Shown in pieces: positions 46,013-52,888 of a stretch of 64,000 nucleotides of DNA (its first letter is position 1; every line of letters starts with the position of its first letter). The translations under genes and the position numbers were made by a program. Location: positions 248,001 through 312,000 of the forward strand of contig NZ_KB908215.1 of the NCBI RefSeq assembly GCF_000382365.1, read 5' to 3'. The notes beneath the pieces are model-generated. The model was not told where the DNA came from. It was given only the letters and a program-made list of their open reading frames with translations, and searched no databases. This DNA comes from Pannonibacter phragmitetus DSM 14782 (GTDB lineage Bacteria > Pseudomonadota > Alphaproteobacteria > Rhizobiales > Stappiaceae).

Positions 46013-46332
46013 GCCTCTTCCTCCTCGCACAGGCACTGGGTCCAGCGCCTCCGCCCATCCGGGTCCGCAGCGGCCAGAACGCGATAGCTCTTCGCCCCAT
46101 CCGCAATCCGCCATCCACCCGCGATGTCTTCCCGGTGCCGCACGCGGATTTCGTGTGTTGCCACCCCGTCGGCACGGGTATCACTCGCCCGCTCGGCCTG
46201 GCTGCGCAGCCGCACCGCCGCATGGTCGGCGCCCATGTCCTCAAAGCTTGTCTGCGCCGCGCCCCCGGCATCCGCCGTCCGCTCCGGCTTCCACAGCCGC
46301 ACCAGACGGCGCAGATCCCCCGCCCCGCTCAC
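46009..46332 (-). CDS. head-tail adaptor/stopper protein (RcGTA g7)
   Basis: 107 residues from GTG 46332, which overlaps the g6 stop (GTGA); the longer open frame upstream is inside g6. Family signs: LRRLVRLWKPERTADAGGAAQ at the N-terminus and THEIRVRHREDIAGGWRI in the middle, typical of head-tail joining proteins (SPP1 gp16-like). Confidence 0.87.
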   Translation of the reverse strand: MSGAGDLRRLVRLWKPERTADAGGAAQTSFEDMGADHAAVRLRSQAERASDTRADGVATHEIRVRHREDIAGGWRIADGAKSYRVLAAADPDGRRRWTQCLCEEEEA

Positions 46333-46895
46333 AGCAGCACCAGACGATAGGTGGAAAGCAGCCGGTCCAGCGCCTGCGGCATGGTGCCGTTGCCGAATTC
46401 GACGGAGGCCTCCCGGTTCTCGTACCAATGCGCCGCCAGCAGCAGGATTGCCTGCCGCAAAGGCTCCGGCACCGACGAACCATTTGGCCCGTATCCGGCA
46501 ATGAACTCGATCTGGATCCCGTTCACCGGCTCAACCGGCCCAATTCCCGGCGCCGCCCTGAGGCTTCCCGGCTCCGAGCCCCTGTAGAACCGCCAGGCAG
46601 AAGACGGCAGAGGCTGCGGCACCCCGTCCCCGTCCACTAGGTTCACCGCCAGCACGTCCTGCACCGGCCCCACCGGCAGGCGCACCGCCCGCCCAGCAGG
46701 CCAGGCATCCAGGATTACGCGGAGCGTCTGGGTAATCAGCGCCCGCCGCGTCAGGCCCTCCACATGCTGGCGCGCCGCCTTGATGTAATGTTCCAGCAGG
46801 GCATCTTCCTGCATGTGAACAAGGCGCACCTGCGCCCGCAGTTCGGCCACGCTCACCGGCTCCACCGCTGGCGGGCTCGTCACCATATGGGTCAT
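46329..46895 (-). CDS. head-tail connector protein (RcGTA g6, gp6-like)
   Basis: 188 residues. N-terminal LRAQVRLVHMQEDALLEHYIKAARQHVEGLT is the conserved gp6/YqbG-type helical region that docks below the portal; the C-terminal half ends in the AHWYENREA helix. First gene after the intrinsic terminator that follows the capsid gene, so its expression depends on read-through or another promoter. Confidence 0.9.
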   Translation of the reverse strand: MTHMVTSPPAVEPVSVAELRAQVRLVHMQEDALLEHYIKAARQHVEGLTRRALITQTLRVILDAWPAGRAVRLPVGPVQDVLAVNLVDGDGVPQPLPSSAWRFYRGSEPGSLRAAPGIGPVEPVNGIQIEFIAGYGPNGSSVPEPLRQAILLLAAHWYENREASVEFGNGTMPQALDRLLSTYRLVLL

Positions 46896-46945
46896 CTTGT
46901 CCTCGGAAAATCACGCCACCCGCGCGGCCAGAAAAAGACGGGCAG

Positions 46946-46977
46946 AAAAAAGGCCGCCCCGGTCAGCCGGGACGGCC
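46946..46977 (-). terminator. intrinsic terminator between capsid gene and g6
   Basis: On the minus strand GGCCG-T-CCCGG / CCGGG-G-CGGCC (one internal mismatch, 10 pairs) is followed by six T (A-run at 46946-46951), about 30 bp after the capsid stop. It should cut most transcripts after the capsid gene and lower the dose of connector and tail genes, a common phage way of setting capsid-to-tail stoichiometry. Confidence 0.88.
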
Positions 46978-47006
46978 CATCTTCATCTCATCGGCTCAGC
47001 CTGCCC

Positions 47007-48308
47007 TCAGGCGGAGAACACCAGCAGCTTGATGGCCGCGAAGTCCTGCACGCCGCCACCGACGCGCTTGGTCGTGTAGAACAGCACATAGGGCTTGGCC
47101 GAGTAGGGATCCCGCAGGATGCGCACGCCCGTGCGGTCCACCACCAGATAGCCGCGGCGGAAATCACCAAAGGCAATTGCCGCAGCACCCGTGGCAATAT
47201 CCGGCATCGCCTCCGCCTCGCTGACCGGGAAGTTCAGCAGGGTCGCCGGCGCATCGGAACTCACTGGCGGCTGCCAGAGATAATTGCCCTCACCATCCTT
47301 CATTTTGCGCACCGCCGCCTGCGTGCGCCGGTTCATGACGAAACGCCCGTTCTGGCGGTAGCCGCTCTTCAGCGCATAGACGAGGTCGATCAGTTTGTCC
47401 GCCGGGTTGGTGGCGGCAAAGGCGGCATTGACACCCGTGTTGAGCGTCCCGAGCGAGCCCCAGGCCCAGGCATTGTCCGCAAGGCGCGGCACCGACAGGA
47501 AGCCAACCGGCTTGTTCACCCCGTCGCCATTGACAAAGGCCGCGCCCTCCTGCTCGGCAAAGGCCGTCTCCACCTCCTCCGCAAGCCACTCATCCACATT
47601 CACCGCCGCATCTTCCAGCAGCGAGGCGGTTGCCGCCGGCATCGCGTAGAGTTCCATCGCCGGGAAGGTCAGTTCCGCCAGCGACGGCGCAGAGGTCTGC
47701 GGCCGCGCCGAAGTCTCCCCCACCCAGCCGGTCTGCGGGCCGGAGATGGCGAAGGGCTTCTTGAACACGCTCGACGACACCTGCCGGTTCCCCGCAATCG
47801 CACGGATTGGAGAAACCGCAGCAAGGCGCCCGAGAATACCGGCCTCGGTCTCCTCCGGCACCAGATAGCCGCCATCGGGATCAGAGCCGATGGACATGGC
47901 CTTCACCTCCAGCGGCCTCAGGCCCTCATCACGGCCGGAGCGCATGTAGCCTTCAAAGGCGGTCTTGTGCTCCAGCGCTGCCGCATTGCCCTCAACCATC
48001 CGGTGGCTCAGCTCAGGGCGGCGGCTCTTCAGTGACAGTTCGTCGAGGCGGCGGCGGGTGGCGTCCAGCGCCGTATCCAGCCGGTCCAGCCGCTCCAGCG
48101 TCAGCACATCGGCCGAACCGCGCCGCTCGATATCCGAAAGCCGCTCCTCATTGGCCTCGCGGTAGGCCGCAAAGGCCGCATACATCTCGTTCAGCGGATG
48201 CTCGCCGGAAACGGACGGAGCAGCGCCCGCCTTGGTCTCGTAGGGCGGCACGCTCTTGGTCTCAAGGCCGTGATCCACCGTCATGCCGTTCATCTCGCAA
48301 TCCATCAT
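47007..48308 (-). CDS. HK97-family major capsid protein (RcGTA g5)
   Basis: 433 residues from ATG 48308, overlapping the protease stop (ATGA). The first ~130 residues form a coiled-coil delta/scaffolding domain (NEMYAAFAAYREANEERLSDIERR) to be removed by the prohead protease; the HK97 fold starts about GSDPDGGYLVPEE and includes VDEWLAEEVETAFAEQEGAAFVNGDG. Builds the head that packages random host DNA. A terminator follows. Confidence 0.95.
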   Translation of the reverse strand: MMDCEMNGMTVDHGLETKSVPPYETKAGAAPSVSGEHPLNEMYAAFAAYREANEERLSDIERRGSADVLTLERLDRLDTALDATRRRLDELSLKSRRPELSHRMVEGNAAALEHKTAFEGYMRSGRDEGLRPLEVKAMSIGSDPDGGYLVPEETEAGILGRLAAVSPIRAIAGNRQVSSSVFKKPFAISGPQTGWVGETSARPQTSAPSLAELTFPAMELYAMPAATASLLEDAAVNVDEWLAEEVETAFAEQEGAAFVNGDGVNKPVGFLSVPRLADNAWAWGSLGTLNTGVNAAFAATNPADKLIDLVYALKSGYRQNGRFVMNRRTQAAVRKMKDGEGNYLWQPPVSSDAPATLLNFPVSEAEAMPDIATGAAAIAFGDFRRGYLVVDRTGVRILRDPYSAKPYVLFYTTKRVGGGVQDFAAIKLLVFSA

Positions 48309-48793
48309 GCGTCTCCAGTTGCAGAAGAGGACAGAGACGGCACGGGCTTCAGCCGCGCCGCATCCAGCAGCGGAAAGGTCACCAGCGACACTTCCCAAAG
48401 ATCGATCTCGGCCAGCCGCCGCAGCGCGCTGCCTGCCATTTTCTGAGCCTTGATCGCCCGGAACCCGATGGAGAGGCCGTCCAGAGCCCCCGCCGTGATC
48501 AGCAGCGCCGCCTCCCGCCCAAGCTCCAGCCCGGTCAGCAGCCGCCCGGCCACATAAAGGCCCAGCTGGTCCTCCTCGATCCGGTCCCAGATGCCGATGG
48601 GGCGCGACGGGTCATGCTGCCAGAGCATGCGGACGCCGGAGGCGCCCCGGCGGCCCAGCGCGGTCCGGAACGCCCCCTTGGCCACCACATCGCCGCCGCC
48701 ATCACTCAGGTTGAACAGGCTGGCATAGCCCGCGATCCGCAACGCGGGCTCACCGGCAGAAGCGGCCGCCAGGCGCTTGACGCCAGCCTTCAT
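48305..48793 (-). CDS. HK97 prohead protease (RcGTA g4)
   Basis: 162-residue U35-type serine protease. Family signs: RIAGYASLFN at the start, His in MLWQHDPSRPIG (about 59) and Ser in GALDGLSIGF (about 106), with a third conserved segment DLWEVSLVTFPLLDAAR. Cleaves the capsid delta domain during maturation. ATG overlaps the stop of the 57-codon ORF upstream (ATGA). Confidence 0.94.
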   Translation of the reverse strand: MKAGVKRLAAASAGEPALRIAGYASLFNLSDGGGDVVAKGAFRTALGRRGASGVRMLWQHDPSRPIGIWDRIEEDQLGLYVAGRLLTGLELGREAALLITAGALDGLSIGFRAIKAQKMAGSALRRLAEIDLWEVSLVTFPLLDAARLKPVPSLSSSATGDA

Positions 48794-48963
48794 GAGGCCC
48801 TCCCGTCACCGGTCCGCTCACCAGCCCCGGCCAGCTGCGCCAGACGGCAGACAAAGGCTGCAAAAACAAAGCGATGGCAGCGGTTACCCGTGTGTTTGGG
48901 CAAGCCTGAGCCCTCGCGGCGGGCATCCGGCGCCCGCCCTCGCAAAAATCCCAGCAATGTCAT
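48790..48963 (-). CDS. small basic protein of unknown function inside GTA cluster
   Basis: 57 residues, not recognised. ATG 48963 has GAGGAA eight bases upstream and the stop overlaps the protease ATG (ATGA), which argues that it is translated. The sequence is Arg-rich (FLRGRAPDARREG) with a Cys-containing hydrophobic centre (RFVFAAFVCRLAQLAG). It may be a particle component or only a leader ORF delivering ribosomes to the protease. Confidence 0.55.
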   Translation of the reverse strand: MTLLGFLRGRAPDARREGSGLPKHTGNRCHRFVFAAFVCRLAQLAGAGERTGDGRAS

Positions 48964-49007
48964 GAGGTTCTTTCCTCTTTTGTCCGGTTTGATTCCGGAC
49001 GAGGCTT

Positions 49008-49025
49008 TTCTGACGTACGTCAGAA
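49008..49025. promoter_or_regulatory. perfect 18-bp palindrome in GTA intra-operon gap
   Basis: TTCTGACGTACGTCAGAA is a perfect palindrome, with a further half CGTCAGAA at 49073-49080 and a smaller stem GTCCGG/CCGGAC at 48982-49000. It lies in the 160-bp gap between the g3.5-like gene and the small ORF before the protease, in a cluster that is otherwise mostly overlapping. It looks like an operator, or part of an internal promoter, for the protease-capsid genes. Confidence 0.55.
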
Positions 49026-49125
49026 GCTTCACATCCTGAGTCCGGAATGCCGCGTCAGCCAATTTCACCTAGCGTCAGAATGCAGCCCGATTCATGAGTC
49101 ATTCCAACGCGCTGCCTGCATCCTC

Positions 49126-49320
49126 TCAACCCGCATCACGGTCGTTGAAGATCTGATTCAGACGGTCAATCTCATCCACGAAGTCGCCGAAGCGCCGGTT
49201 GCAGGCCGCAAGCTCCTTCAGCAGTGCAACAGCCAGCGCCGATGCGGAAGCGGCCCACAGGAACAGTGCCAGATGCGCCAGGTCGCCCCGTTCGATGACG
49301 GCCTGCGTCACACCACTCAT
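49126..49320 (-). CDS. small membrane protein between portal and protease (g3.5-like)
   Basis: 64 residues with one hydrophobic helix (LAHLALFLWAASASALAVALL, about 14-34) and a charged tail (RRFGDFVDEIDRLNQIF). Its ATG overlaps the portal stop (ATGA). Alphaproteobacterial GTA clusters often have a small membrane protein in this place; function unknown. Confidence 0.8.
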   Translation of the reverse strand: MSGVTQAVIERGDLAHLALFLWAASASALAVALLKELAACNRRFGDFVDEIDRLNQIFNDRDAG

Positions 49321-50510
49321 TCCCCGGCCTCATCGTCTTCGGTGCCATAGCCTACCGCCTGCCGTTTCTCGTCCCGGCTCAGGAAATCCGCCTCCCCCAC
49401 CCGCCGCCACAGCGCCTCGCGCTCGGTGGACAAGGCATCGATGACATCCAGATCCGGCTCCAGCTTCAGTCCCTCGCCGAAGGCAGGCGCCAGCCAGGCT
49501 GAAAGGCTCAGTGCGGTCCTGCGCACCATCGGCAGCACGCTCTGCCGCCAGAAGGCCCGGTTGGCTTCCTGATAGTTGGCGAAGGTGTTGTCGCCCGGAA
49601 TGCCGATCAGCATCGGTGGCACGCCGAAGGCCAGCGCGATCTCCCGCGCCGCCTCGCGCTTGGCCTCGATGAAGTCCATGTCCTTCGGCGTCAGCCCCAT
49701 GGGCCGCCAGTCCAGCCCCCCTTCCAGAAGCAGCGGCCGCCCCGCATTGCGCGCCCCCTGATAGCCCGCCTCCAGCTCCGCCTTCAGCCGCTCGAACTGG
49801 TCTGCCGAGAGGTTCACTCCCTCCCCCGCCCCATAGACCAGCGCACCGGAGGGCCGCGCCGCATTGTCCAGCAGCGCCTTGTTCCAGCCCGACGCCGCAT
49901 TGTGGATGTCGAGGCTCACCTGCGCCGCCTCGATGGGGGCAAAGCCGTAATGGTCCGACAGCGGATGGAACAGCTTCAGCTGCCGCACCTGCGCCGGCTC
50001 TCCCGCATTCCCTGCCTCTCCGGACAGGCGCACGGTCTTCGCCCCGTTGCTGTAGTCGAAGGCCGCCGGCCAGCCATCTGCCCCCGGCACCACCTTCACC
50101 CGGTCCGGGCGCAGCGCATGCAGCTCACGGGGGCTGCCGTCCAGCGGCACCTGCTCCACATAGGCATTGCCCGCCGTCAGCAGATGGCCATAGACCTGTT
50201 CGAGGAAATCCGGTCCGCTCTGTCCCGGATTGGGCCGCCCCAGCAGCGCGAGCAGCGGATGGCGCACCAGCTCCTCTTCCCCCTCGAACAGCAGCAGCGG
50301 CACACTTGCCGCTGCCTCGCTCACCATGCGGATCACCCGGTAGACAACCGGGTTGCGGCAATACCCCTCCCGCGACAGGGCGCCATAGTCACGCGGGCTC
50401 CAGACGGGCCGCCCCGCCGTCTGCCAGGCGATCACCGGCGCCGTTCTTGAAGCTTTCTCTTCAACCGCAGGCGCCTTGCGAAAAGAGTCCAGAAGCCGTC
50501 CCAAGTTCAT
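49317..50510 (-). CDS. HK97-family portal protein (RcGTA g3)
   Basis: 397 residues with the phage portal signatures REGYCRNPVVYRVIRMVSEAAASVPL, LLGRPNPGQSGPDFLEQVYGHLLTAGNAYVE and, near the C-terminus, EIALAFGVPPMLIGIPGDNTFANYQEANRAFW. Forms the ring at the head vertex through which DNA passes. AAGGAG nine bases before the ATG; 87-bp gap to terL with a small stem-loop. Confidence 0.95.
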   Translation of the reverse strand: MNLGRLLDSFRKAPAVEEKASRTAPVIAWQTAGRPVWSPRDYGALSREGYCRNPVVYRVIRMVSEAAASVPLLLFEGEEELVRHPLLALLGRPNPGQSGPDFLEQVYGHLLTAGNAYVEQVPLDGSPRELHALRPDRVKVVPGADGWPAAFDYSNGAKTVRLSGEAGNAGEPAQVRQLKLFHPLSDHYGFAPIEAAQVSLDIHNAASGWNKALLDNAARPSGALVYGAGEGVNLSADQFERLKAELEAGYQGARNAGRPLLLEGGLDWRPMGLTPKDMDFIEAKREAAREIALAFGVPPMLIGIPGDNTFANYQEANRAFWRQSVLPMVRRTALSLSAWLAPAFGEGLKLEPDLDVIDALSTEREALWRRVGEADFLSRDEKRQAVGYGTEDDEAGE

Positions 50511-50545
50511 GATTTCAGACTCCTTTTTACGCCGTCTTCACGTGG

Positions 50546-50573
50546 TGAATCAGCGTCTTGAGACTGTGATTCA
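50546..50573. repeat. imperfect inverted repeat between terL and portal genes
   Basis: TGAATCA / TGATTCA arms with inner GTCT/AGAC pairing and a two-by-two internal mismatch. No T-run follows. Possible mRNA hairpin or binding site; no function assigned. Confidence 0.4.
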
Positions 50574-50597
50574 GTGCAGGAGAATTCGGGCGGAGGA

Positions 50598-51869
50598 TTA
50601 AAGCTGGCGCAGGCGCGGCTCTGCCCGCCCGCCCATCAGCAGCTCCGTCAACGCCCAGACAAGCGCATCCATCCGGTCCGGCGAACGGCCGCTGGAAAGA
50701 CCCGAAGGCCCGAAGTCGGCCATCTCGTCTTCCAGCTCCGGCATGGTGCCAACGTGATGCACCCGGCCTTGCTCATAGAAAAGCGCCACCGGCTCGGCCC
50801 GCGCAAACTTGCCCCGGCTCGCGCGGACAGACTTCACCGGCACGGTGGGATCTGCCGCATGGATCACCTCCCGCACCATGTCACCGCCCTGGTTCACCTC
50901 CGCCACAAGGCAGTCCGCCTCGTGGTGATGCCACAGCGCCACCGCCTTCGCCGCCCAGTCGGAAGGGCGCGCCTGTGCCATGCTGTGGTCGCCCAGCACA
51001 TAGGCCTGCCCGGCCTCCGTGATCCCCGCCACCACCAGTCCACAGGCGTCCGACCGCTTGGTCGCACTGGCAGGCGGGTCGATGGCAATGACGATGCGGG
51101 CGAAACTCTCCGGCGCCCGGCTCACCCGGCAGGCCTCCAGCAGGTCCCGCCGCCACAGCGCACCGGGCCGGTCCTCGATCAGCTCACCGTCCAGCTCCTG
51201 CCGCCCCAGCCGTGTGCCCGCATAGCGCGCCACCACCTGTTCCAGAAATCCCGGCGCCAGAAACAGCGCATTGTCCCGCGTCCCCGCCCGGCTCAGCACC
51301 GTTGCCGGCATCTCCATGATGCGCTTCAGCAGCGGCACCGCACGCGGTGTCGTCGTCACCAGCTGCCGGGGCCGCAACCCCAGTCTCAGTCCGAATTGCA
51401 GCATGTCGAAAGTCTCCTCGCCGTGGCGCCACTTGGCCAGTTCATCGGCCCAGGCGATGTCAAATTGTGGCCCGCGCAGGGCCTCCGGATCTTCCGAGGA
51501 AAAGGCCTGTGCAATGGAGCCATTCGGCCACTCCAGCCGCCTGCGGCTGGCGTTCCACTGCGGCCGCTCCGCCTTGGGGTGAATGGCGAGCAGGCCCGAG
51601 ACGCCCTCGATCATCACCTCCCGCACGTCGCCATAGGTTTCCCCCACCAGCGCGATCCGGCCGGCAGGTCCATGCGGCGCGCACCAGCGGTGGCCCAGTG
51701 CCATCGCCCGCACCCATTCGGCCCCGGCCCGCGTCTTGCCCGCCCCGCGTCCGCCCATCATCAGCCAGATGCCCCAGTCCCCGTCGGGCGGCAGCTGGTG
51801 CTCATGGGCGAAGGTCGGCCAGTCATGCAGCAGAAACGCCATCTCCGCCGGGGTCAGGCTGTCCAGCAC
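50598..51869 (-). CDS. terminase large subunit (RcGTA g2)
   Basis: About 423 residues from GTG 51869; the frame is open 28 codons further upstream within terS. N-terminal ATPase with Walker A MGGRGAGKTRAGAEW (about 39-53), adjacent adenine motif, and Walker B-like FDIAWADELAKW; C-terminal RNase-H-fold nuclease with catalytic Asp in IVIAIDPPASA and further Asp near the end. Packages host DNA headful-wise. Overlaps terS by 47 bp. Confidence 0.93.
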   Translation of the reverse strand: MLDSLTPAEMAFLLHDWPTFAHEHQLPPDGDWGIWLMMGGRGAGKTRAGAEWVRAMALGHRWCAPHGPAGRIALVGETYGDVREVMIEGVSGLLAIHPKAERPQWNASRRRLEWPNGSIAQAFSSEDPEALRGPQFDIAWADELAKWRHGEETFDMLQFGLRLGLRPRQLVTTTPRAVPLLKRIMEMPATVLSRAGTRDNALFLAPGFLEQVVARYAGTRLGRQELDGELIEDRPGALWRRDLLEACRVSRAPESFARIVIAIDPPASATKRSDACGLVVAGITEAGQAYVLGDHSMAQARPSDWAAKAVALWHHHEADCLVAEVNQGGDMVREVIHAADPTVPVKSVRASRGKFARAEPVALFYEQGRVHHVGTMPELEDEMADFGPSGLSSGRSPDRMDALVWALTELLMGGRAEPRLRQL

Positions 51870-52386
51870 CGTGCCGATCCGCCCCGCCGTCCGGCAGGCT
51901 GCCAAGGCGGCGCGCAAGTTCCTCGCGCATCTGTTCGGGATCGCCTGTTTCATCCGCCTCCCCGCTCTGGTCCCTGTGCAATTCCAGCAGCGTGTCGAGC
52001 GTGCGGGCCAGGCTCGCCAGTGTCTTGGCCCCCTGATCCATCTCGGTCAGCTTCAGCTCGCCCTTGGCCAGTCCCGCCAGCCGCTCTTCCAGCTGCGCCA
52101 CCTGCGCCTCGAAGGCCCGGTAAAGCCGGACCACCATCACGCCACGCGCTTCCGGCCCCGCCGCCGCAAAGGCTGCCGCATCCAGCGAAGGCACCGCAGT
52201 CTCCGCCGCGCCCTTCGCCGTCCGCCTGCGCCGCACCGGCGCCTTGGGCACCGCCTCAGCTTTCAGCCCTTCTCCGCCTGCCGCGGCTGGAGAAGCTGCC
52301 ACCTTGCGGCTGCGCGTGCCCTTGAGCGCTGCAGGCACACGTGTCCCGTCCCTGCCCGGCCCTTCCGCCGTTGCATCCCCTGTCAT
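51823..52386 (-). CDS. terminase small subunit (RcGTA g1)
   Basis: 187 residues. A long disordered basic N-terminus (PVRRRRTAKGAAE) precedes the conserved helical part MVVRLYRAFEAQVAQLEERLAGL and SLARTLDTLLELHRDQ, the GTA small-terminase signature. In GTAs this protein lacks sequence-specific cos/pac recognition, which fits random packaging. First gene of the cluster, after a leader of about 250 nt. Confidence 0.87.
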   Translation of the reverse strand: MTGDATAEGPGRDGTRVPAALKGTRSRKVAASPAAAGGEGLKAEAVPKAPVRRRRTAKGAAETAVPSLDAAAFAAAGPEARGVMVVRLYRAFEAQVAQLEERLAGLAKGELKLTEMDQGAKTLASLARTLDTLLELHRDQSGEADETGDPEQMREELARRLGSLPDGGADRHGAGQPDPGGDGVSAA

Positions 52387-52494
52387 CCCGCCGTCTCCGG
52401 AGTGTTCAAAACGCGCGTGCCGCGCTCACAGGCAAACCACCTGCGCCAGTCTCATAAGCCTCACCAACCGGCGCAAACCGCTGGCCCGGGCTCA

Positions 52495-52554
52495 TTACAG
52501 CTCAAACAAAAAACGGGCCAACCAGCCCTCGCTGGCGCCCGCCAAAATCGTCAT
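52495..52554 (-). CDS. possible 19-residue leader peptide overlapping the leader terminator
   Basis: ATG 52554 to TAA 52495 on the minus strand, MTILAGASEGW... The ORF spans the whole terminator hairpin upstream of terS, so a translating ribosome would melt it. AGGGA lies about ten bases upstream. An ORF this short can arise by chance; included because of its placement. Confidence 0.25.
   Translation of the reverse strand: MTILAGASEGWLARFLFEL
52508..52541 (-). terminator. intrinsic terminator in the leader of the GTA cluster
   Basis: Minus strand: CGGGC-G-CCAGC / GCTGG-TTG-GCCCG (10 pairs, small internal bulges, 4-base loop) followed by six T (A-run 52508-52513). It lies about 100 nt after the promoter at 52645-52673 and about 120 bp before the terS ATG, so transcripts must read through it to express the GTA. 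Confidence 0.8.
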
Positions 52555-52644
52555 CCGAATTCTATCCCTCACCGGTCCATGTCAGACTAAACCGCCGCCG
52601 GAACCAGATGCGCGCCGCAGCCGCACTTTTCGGATCATGACAAA

Positions 52645-52673
52645 ACCATACCCAGACAGCGCGCGGGTGTCAA
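52645..52673 (-). promoter_or_regulatory. sigma-70-type promoter for GTA cluster (TTGACA-17-TATGGT)
   Basis: On the minus strand the -35 TTGACA (52673-52668) is followed after 17 bases by TATGGT (52650-52645); start near 52638. AT-rich bases lie just upstream. No other match this good was noticed in the intergenic regions inspected. It fires toward terS with a leader of about 250 nt containing a terminator. Confidence 0.7.
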
Positions 52674-52703
52674 GGATTATTTTCCTATTCCGTTGCAAGA
52701 ATA

Positions 52704-52723
52704 CCGGCCCAGCTTCGGGCCGG
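52704..52723 (-). terminator. stem-loop downstream of the chemoreceptor gene
   Basis: CCGGCCC / GGGCCGG with a 6-base loop, followed on the minus strand by TATTCTTGC. A modest terminator for the chemoreceptor transcript placed just upstream of the GTA promoter, insulating it. Confidence 0.55.
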
Positions 52724-52754
52724 CGAGGTTATGACAAACGGGCTTTCTTTCTTT

Positions 52755-52831
52755 CGTCATGGTCGGGCTTGTCCCGACCATCTGCAAGTCATTGATTTGT
52801 ATAGATCCTCTGCACAAGGCCGAGGATGACG
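52755..52831. repeat. REP-like palindromic intergenic element
   Basis: About 77 bp bounded by CGTCAT and ATGACG. The left half is a 9-bp stem ATGGTCGGG / CCCGACCAT around CTTGT; the right half is ATCCTC / GAGGAT around TGCACAAGGCC. This two-hairpin layout is like the dispersed palindromic repeats common in alphaproteobacterial intergenic regions. Only one copy was noticed here. Confidence 0.65.
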
Positions 52832-52888
52832 AAGGAGAGGTCTATGGTTTGTCAGCAATGGTCCGGGCCGGTTTCACATCTTTCCGCC

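Larger units (their letters stand above)
35798..52386 (-). mobile_element. complete gene transfer agent (RcGTA-type) structural cluster with linked lysis genes
   Basis: About 16.6 kb of co-directional genes in the conserved RcGTA order: g1 TerS, g2 TerL, g3 portal, a g3.5-like membrane protein, g4 protease, g5 capsid, g6-g8 head-tail proteins, g9 tail tube, g10 and g10.1 chaperones, g11 short tape measure, g12 DUF2460, g13 DUF2163, g14 NlpC/P60, g15 megatron, then DUF2793, endolysin and a holin-like protein. No integrase, excisionase, repressor, replication genes or att repeats were seen, which fits a domesticated GTA rather than a prophage. All ORFs are intact. One small plus-strand gene (DUF465) interrupts it. 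Confidence 0.92.

Noticed and set aside
35798-52386. Integrating prophage
   Set aside because: No integrase, repressor, replication gene or att repeats; gene order, short tape measure and small terminase match GTAs.
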